Assembly: GCA_021613375.1 (NCBI GenBank) | Contig: CM038722.1 | Coordinates: 23,022,107-23,086,106, forward strand | From: Megaleporinus macrocephalus | Taxonomy: Eukaryota; Chordata; Actinopteri; Characiformes; Anostomidae | Direction of reading: 5' to 3' | Length of the DNA stretch: 64,000 bases | Made by a program: the position numbers and the translations under genes | Notes under the pieces: generated by a model | Databases searched by the model: none | Told to the model about the DNA's origin: nothing | What the model saw: only the letters and a program-made list of their open reading frames with translations | Shown here: positions 58,903 through 64,000 of the stretch, one piece after another | Layout of the letters: the number at the start of each line of letters is the position of its first letter | Numbering within the stretch: the first letter of the stretch is position 1

Positions 58903-59359
58903 TATATCATGTAAACAAAAGTATTTTTTTTTTTCTGATTTAAAAGTTAATACATGTCATGCTGTAGATTTAGCATGCTGACTTTTACATTTCATATTTA
59001 TCTTATTAGTTTTTATTTATTCTGTAGATTCAGAATCCTGAATGTGTCCTGTTTTTAGCATTTAGCCTAAAGACCTAGAAAAATATCTCACTCCAGCGGA
59101 CTGGCTCTACTAAACACTGGAAAGCCCCGTGGTTACCTCGCGCAGACTGGCTCTACTAAATACCAGAAAAACACTGAGATACGTCAGCTTAACCGTTTAC
59201 CGGATGCACAGGTGCGACAGTAAGCACAGCCAGGCGTCTGGCCTAAATAGGTTTGGCGCAGGTGTCTCTGGTGAGCCCTGATTGGCGATGGGGCACCTGG
59301 GAGTTGGAATTTTTCCCTGGGTTGGAGTTTTTCCCTGGCCGTCTAGTGGATGGCTGGTT
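58903..59359. other. Non-coding spacer (unit 3)
   Basis: Counterpart of 15501-15919, with a distinct 3' part (GTGAGCCCTGATTGGCG ... GTTGGAGTTTTTCCCTGG). No gene was recognised. Confidence 0.45.
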
Positions 59360-59950
59360 ACACTTAAACCAGCTCAACCGGCTTCAGACCAGCATAAACC
59401 AACTGAACCAGCACCAGACCAGCATCAAAGAACTTAAACCAGATAAATCAGGCCCAGACCAGCACAAACCGATTAAAACCAGATAAATCAGCGCCAGAAC
59501 AGCGTTAAAAGAATTTAAACCAGATAAATCAGCCCCAAACTAGCAGAAACCGATTAAAACCAGCTAAATCAGCACCAGACCAGCATAAATCTACATCAGA
59601 CCAGCACTAGACCATCTTAAACCATCTCAATCAGTGCCATACCAGCATAAACCTACATCAGACCAGCACTAGACCATTTTAAACCATCTCAAACAGCACC
59701 ATACCAGCATAAACCTACATCAGACCAGCACTAGACCATCTCAAAACAGCTTAACCAGCACCAGATCAACATAAACCTACATCAGACCAGTACTAGACCA
59801 TCTCAAATCAGCTAAATCAGCACCAGACCAACGCAATCCAGCTAAACCAGTACCAGACCATCATAAGCCAACTTAAATCAGCTGAATCAACAACAAACCA
59901 ACATTAACCAATCTAAACCAGCACCAGACCAGTATAAACCAACAGCTCTA
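59360..59950. repeat. ACCAGC-type minisatellite (unit 3)
   Basis: Units of about 40-60 bp, less regular than in unit 2. Confidence 0.88.
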
Positions 59951-59997
59951 CACTGAGGACTGAAAGTTGATAATCAGTGACTACACTGTATATGGGA

Positions 59998-60652
59998 TTT
60001 ACGATCAGTCATAACATTAAAATCATCTACACACATTGTTCATTTGATCAGCTCTGTTTACAATACAGGTGTATTTTGTAGTTTGTATGATTTGGGTGGT
60101 GGACCATTCTCAGCACTGCAGTGACACTGACATGGTGGTGGTGTGTTAGTGTGTGTTGTGCTGATATGAGAGGATCAGACACTGTGTCCAATCACTGTCA
60201 AGTCTATTACACATTCCTATCACCTTGTAGATGTAAAGTCAGAGACGACGGCTGTACAGTTTGTGTAGATCATCCTCTAGTCCTGCATTAGTGGTCACAG
60301 GATGATGACTACAGTACACTGTTGGCTAGATGTTGCTGGTTGGTGGACTATTGTCAGTCCAGCAGTGACTCTGAGGTGTATGCAGTGAATCAGATGGACT
60401 ACAGCGTAGGTGCGGATTTGCTAATATGAATCAAAGCCCACCCTATCCCCTTAAATATTTCCTATGAGCTGATTCCACTGTAGGTAAGGTAGTAAATCAC
60501 TGTATGTATAGTGACGTAGAACAACATTTGTGGAATCACAAAAAATTACAAATAAATAAACAAAATATAACATTATCTGTACTTCTGTTTATTATTAGAT
60601 AAATCCAATTATTAATCCCCCACCAGTTTTAATGTTATGTCTGATCAGTGTA
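59998..60652. mobile_element. Non-autonomous DNA element with inverted ends (unit 3)
   Basis: Left GATCAGTCATAACATTAAAA and right TTTTAATGTTATGTCTGATC are both present. Same as 40930-41582. Confidence 0.72.
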
Positions 60653-60764
60653 CAGTCCACACTGTAAATAATGATATATTAAAAAAACAAAGTAAACAAA
60701 TGGTCTGAAATATGAATAATTATGAAATATGCTAGAGATTTATCTCTGTGTGGAAAAATAAGTG

Positions 60765-61016
60765 TGTCATGTTTCTCTTTTTGTGAGTTTATTAGATTAA
60801 CAGTCTTCACTGAAATTACTTTTAAACGCGCGAGGCTAATGAACAGTAGCGCGTCACGTGCTGCAGAAGGAGCTGGCGAGGTCTCGTGGCTCTCCAAGCT
60901 ACTACGACGTCACAATGCGTGTTTAGAGGAGCGTCTCTGCGCGGAGAGGAAGAGGAGAGCAGGGAGGAGCTGACCGGAGCAGAGAAATCACTCGTTCAGC
61001 CAGAGAGCAGCAGCAG
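60765..61016 (+). promoter_or_regulatory. CpG-rich promoter / first exon (unit 3)
   Basis: CACGTG near 60855 and CGACGTCA near 60905 (one change from a perfect CRE). Donor-like GTCAGT at 61017. Confidence 0.52.
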
Positions 61017-61832
61017 GTCAGTCAGACAGAAACTTTAGAAAGCTGAGGTCGCAGCAGCTGTCTGAAACTGAGCTAGCAGCTAAACTGCTGTAGTCTGTTT
61101 CTCTCAGTCAGGAAATGTTTCATCATCAGATCGTCTCCTCTGTTCATCTTCACTCTCAGATTAACTCTTAGATTAGATTTCAGATTGATTCACTCCAACT
61201 AACTGAACTGTAACGCTCTGTAATCCTGTGCAGCTCTTCTGTACATCAGTGCTAACATCTGTACTTTCAATGCTAACAGCTGAAACTTCATATGTCCCAG
61301 TGTTCAAATCATAATGAAGAGAGTAATATTCATATTTAGAAGATCTCTCTATCAATATGGAGTTAAAAACCTGTGAGGATGTGACTGAGCTCATCATGGA
61401 GCTGTTAAACTTTGTGAATGGGCATCACATCAAACACATATGCAGTTTAAGTGATATAAATTCCTCATCATGTTCATAAATAACTGTGAATAAATATGAT
61501 CAAATAATAATTTTACTGTTAAATTAAATATGTTCAATTAAACACAGATATATTCATTAATACAGCGTCTTCCTCTTTTCACCTGCATGTTGGATGAGTG
61601 GATTAAAATATCTTCACTGTTTAATGTCTGTGCTGGAAAATAAGGTGATATATGGATTATATTTTTCTTCTTATGTAAATATAAAGTGATTCTTGTTTAT
61701 TTAGATGAATAGTAATTTACAGCAAGCTGTTTAATGTTACTGCTAAACGAGCTAAAACAGAATGGGACTCTGTGTGAGGAACTAGTGATGGATCAACAAC
61801 AAATAGAGAAGTTTTGTTCAGTATGTCTGTGG
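61017..61832 (+). other. Intron-like sequence (unit 3)
   Basis: Counterpart of 41948-42817, including the degenerate satellite-like monomer near 61560. No coding exon was seen. Confidence 0.5.
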
Positions 61833-61849
61833 ATAGATAGATAGATAGC

Positions 61850-61885
<36 letters not shown>

Positions 61886-62011
61886 GAAATAGAGATGGAG
61901 AGATAGATACACAGAGAGTAACAGACATAAAGGGAGACTCCTGTCAGTGAAGAACCAGTTCAAACCAGTTAAAACCGTCAAAAACCGGTTCTAGCCAGTT
62001 TTAACTGATGA

Positions 62012-62045
<34 letters not shown>

Positions 62046-62078
62046 GCTAATAATAATAATAATAATAATAATAATTAT
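61833..62078. repeat. GATA, TAC and AAT microsatellites (unit 3)
   Basis: GATA run with one GCTA interruption (61833-61882), TAC run from about 62011 and AAT run to 62078. Sequence between the first run and the upstream flank (present in the other units as GATTAGAGCTTGGGAACC) is lost. Confidence 0.95.
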
Positions 62079-62109
62079 TAGAAGAAGAAGCCAGTAGATA
62101 ACTGTGCTC

Positions 62110-63823
62110 TCTACTTATATACAGTTCTGATTTGATGTAAACTGATGCAGTCTCTTCCTCTTTTCATCTGCATGTTCTATCTCTCTCTTTATCTGAGTTC
62201 ACACTCCGAACAAGTACGAGACAGATAAAGTTAAGTATATCATTTTTTTCAGGAACTCTTACATTTTCAGTACAAAAATTATATTTTGTTCTGATTTCAT
62301 GTAAACTAATACAGTGTCTTCCTTTTTCCTCTTCATGTTCTATTTTCCACTTTTCTGAGTTCACACTCTGAAGAAGTACAAGATAAAGTTAAGTATATAT
62401 ATATTTTTCTGGAATACTTACATATTCAGTACCAAATTTATATTTAGTTCTGTTTTCATGTTAACTAATGCAGTGTCTTCCTTTTTTTCCTCTTCATCTT
62501 CTATTTTCCACTTTTCTGAGTTCACACTCTAAAGAAGTACGAGAAAGATGATGTTAGGTAAAACATTTTCTAGAATACTTACATATTTAGTACTAAAATT
62601 ATATTTAGTTCTGATCAAACTAATACAGTGTGTTCCTTTTTTCCTATTCATGTTGAATCCCCTTCTTTATCTGAGTTCACACTCCGAACAAGTACGAGAA
62701 ACATAAAGTTAAGTATATAACTTTTCTAGAATACTTATATATTCAGAACAACAAATATATTTAGTTCTGATTTCATGTAAACTAATGCAGTGTCTTCCTT
62801 TTTTCTTCTGCATGTTCTGTCTCACTCTTTTCTGAGTTCACACTCTGAAGAAGTACAAGAAAAAAAGTGTTAGGTAAAACATTTTCTAGAATACTTTCAT
62901 ATTCAGTACAACAATTATATTTAGTTCTGATTAAACTAATACAGTGTGTTCCGTTTTTTCTCTTCATGTTCTATTTTCCACTTTTCTGAGTTCACACTCT
63001 GAAGAAGTACGAGAAAGATGATGTTAGGTAAAACATTTTCTAGAATACTTACGTATTTAGTAATAAAATTATATTTAGTTCTGATTAAATTAATACAGTG
63101 TGTTCGTTTTTTTCTCGTCATGTTCTGTTTTCCACTTTTCTGAGTTTACACTCTAAAGAAGTATGAGAAAGAAGATGTTAGGTAAAACATTTTCTAGAAT
63201 ACTTACATATTCAGTACTAAAATTATATGTAGTTCTGATCAAACTAATACAGTGTGTTCCTTTTTTCCTATTCATGTTGAATCCCCTCCTTTATCTGAGT
63301 TCACACTCCGAACAAGTACGAGAAACATAAAGTTAAGTATATAACTTTTCTAGAATACTTATATATTCAGAACAACAAATATATTTAGTTCTGATTTCAT
63401 GTAAACCAATGCAGTGTCTTCCTTTTTTCTTCTGCATGTTCTATCTCACTCTTTTCTGAGTTCACACTGAAGAAGTACAAGAAAAAAAGTGTTAGGTAAA
63501 ACATTTTCTAGAATACTTACATATTCAGTACTAAAATTATATTTAGTTCTGATTAAACTAATACAGTGTGTTCCTTTTTTTTCTCTTCATCTTCTATTTT
63601 CCACTTTTCTGAGTTCACATTCTGAAGAAGTACGAGAAAGATGAAGTTAAGTATATAACTTTTCTAGAATACTTATATATTCAGAACAACAAATATATTT
63701 AGTTCTGATTTCATGTAAACTAATGCAGTGTCTTCCTTTTTTCTTCTGCATGTTCTATCTCACTCTTTTCTGAGTTCACACTCTGAAGAAGTACAAGAAA
63801 AAAAGTGTTAGGTAAAACATTTG
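62110..63823. repeat. ~160-bp satellite array at the unit 3 / unit 4 boundary
   Basis: About 11 monomers. The A-C pair recurs at about 62640 and 63265 (four-monomer period). The array ends mid-monomer at AGGTAAAACATT. Confidence 0.93.
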
Positions 63824-64000
63824 CTCACCGGGGGTTTCTATGATTTTAAAGACTTTCTTCTATGTTTTTTTTTTCTTTTTATGCTTATTTTTGCTCTGTT
63901 GATCTTTTTTTATCACCAAGTTCCTGTAATGCTGCTTTGTGATGACATCAGTTGTAAAAAGTGCTATACTAATAAATGTGACTTGTCTTGACACTCTGCT
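63824..64000 (+). mobile_element. L2-clade LINE 3' end, start of unit 4
   Basis: TGCTCACCGGGGGTTTCTATG corresponds to 45859 in unit 3, so about 440-460 bp of the L2 end are missing at this junction. The terminal block and TGACTTGTCTTGAC tail are present. The unit continues beyond the window. Confidence 0.75.

Overview
This is vertebrate, almost certainly teleost, genomic DNA with no intact protein-coding gene that I can defend. The evidence for a teleost is AT-rich, intron-like sequence full of fish-type transposable elements: L2-clade LINE 3' ends with (TGAATT)n or TGACTTG-like tails, two Tc1 families, a ZBED-like hAT, palindromic MITEs and a V-type LTR. The repeat mix looks otophysan (characin or catfish type), but that is only an impression.

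The main fact about the window is its architecture. It is a tandem array of a roughly 18-kb macro-repeat, all copies in the same orientation. Unit 1 is about 1-18564. A second, almost identical copy of its right-hand 7 kb lies at 19025-26036. Unit 2 is about 25585-43144, unit 3 about 43145-62109, and the satellite at 62110-63823 and an L2 end at 63824-64000 open unit 4. Each unit reads, left to right: a ~160-bp satellite array; an L2 LINE 3' end; a second L2 fragment (lost in unit 3); a Tc1 transposase fragment; another LINE fragment; a pyrimidine-rich tract; a two-exon fragment of an unnamed fish protein family; a spliced, decayed Ginger/GIN-like gene; a Tc1 element carrying a nested hAT (mostly deleted in unit 2); an ACCAGC-type minisatellite; a non-autonomous DNA element; a CpG-rich promoter with a probable non-coding first exon; GATA, TAC and AAT microsatellites; and then the next satellite array.

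The most interesting content is the Ginger/GIN-like gene. Across three units its exons read, in order, integrase C-terminal end, GPY/F-type domain, a proline/valine-rich coding minisatellite (27/54-bp period), a linker, a C48 Ulp1-like cysteine peptidase with His, Asp, Gln and Cys all visible, and a C4HC3 PHD finger. No unit holds all parts. Units 1 and 3 keep Ulp1 and lack PHD. Unit 2 keeps PHD and lost nearly all of Ulp1. A TAA at the end of the integrase exon is shared by all three units, so the damage predates the amplification. Unit 3 is the least damaged.

The second main result is the 7-kb duplication (12001-19024 against 19025-26036). It is nearly identical and has a microhomology junction, so it is either a very recent duplication or an assembly artefact. 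The CpG-rich exon-1 block occurs four times, and its coding exons are not visible in the window. The satellite looks like an amplified piece of the intron that follows this exon.
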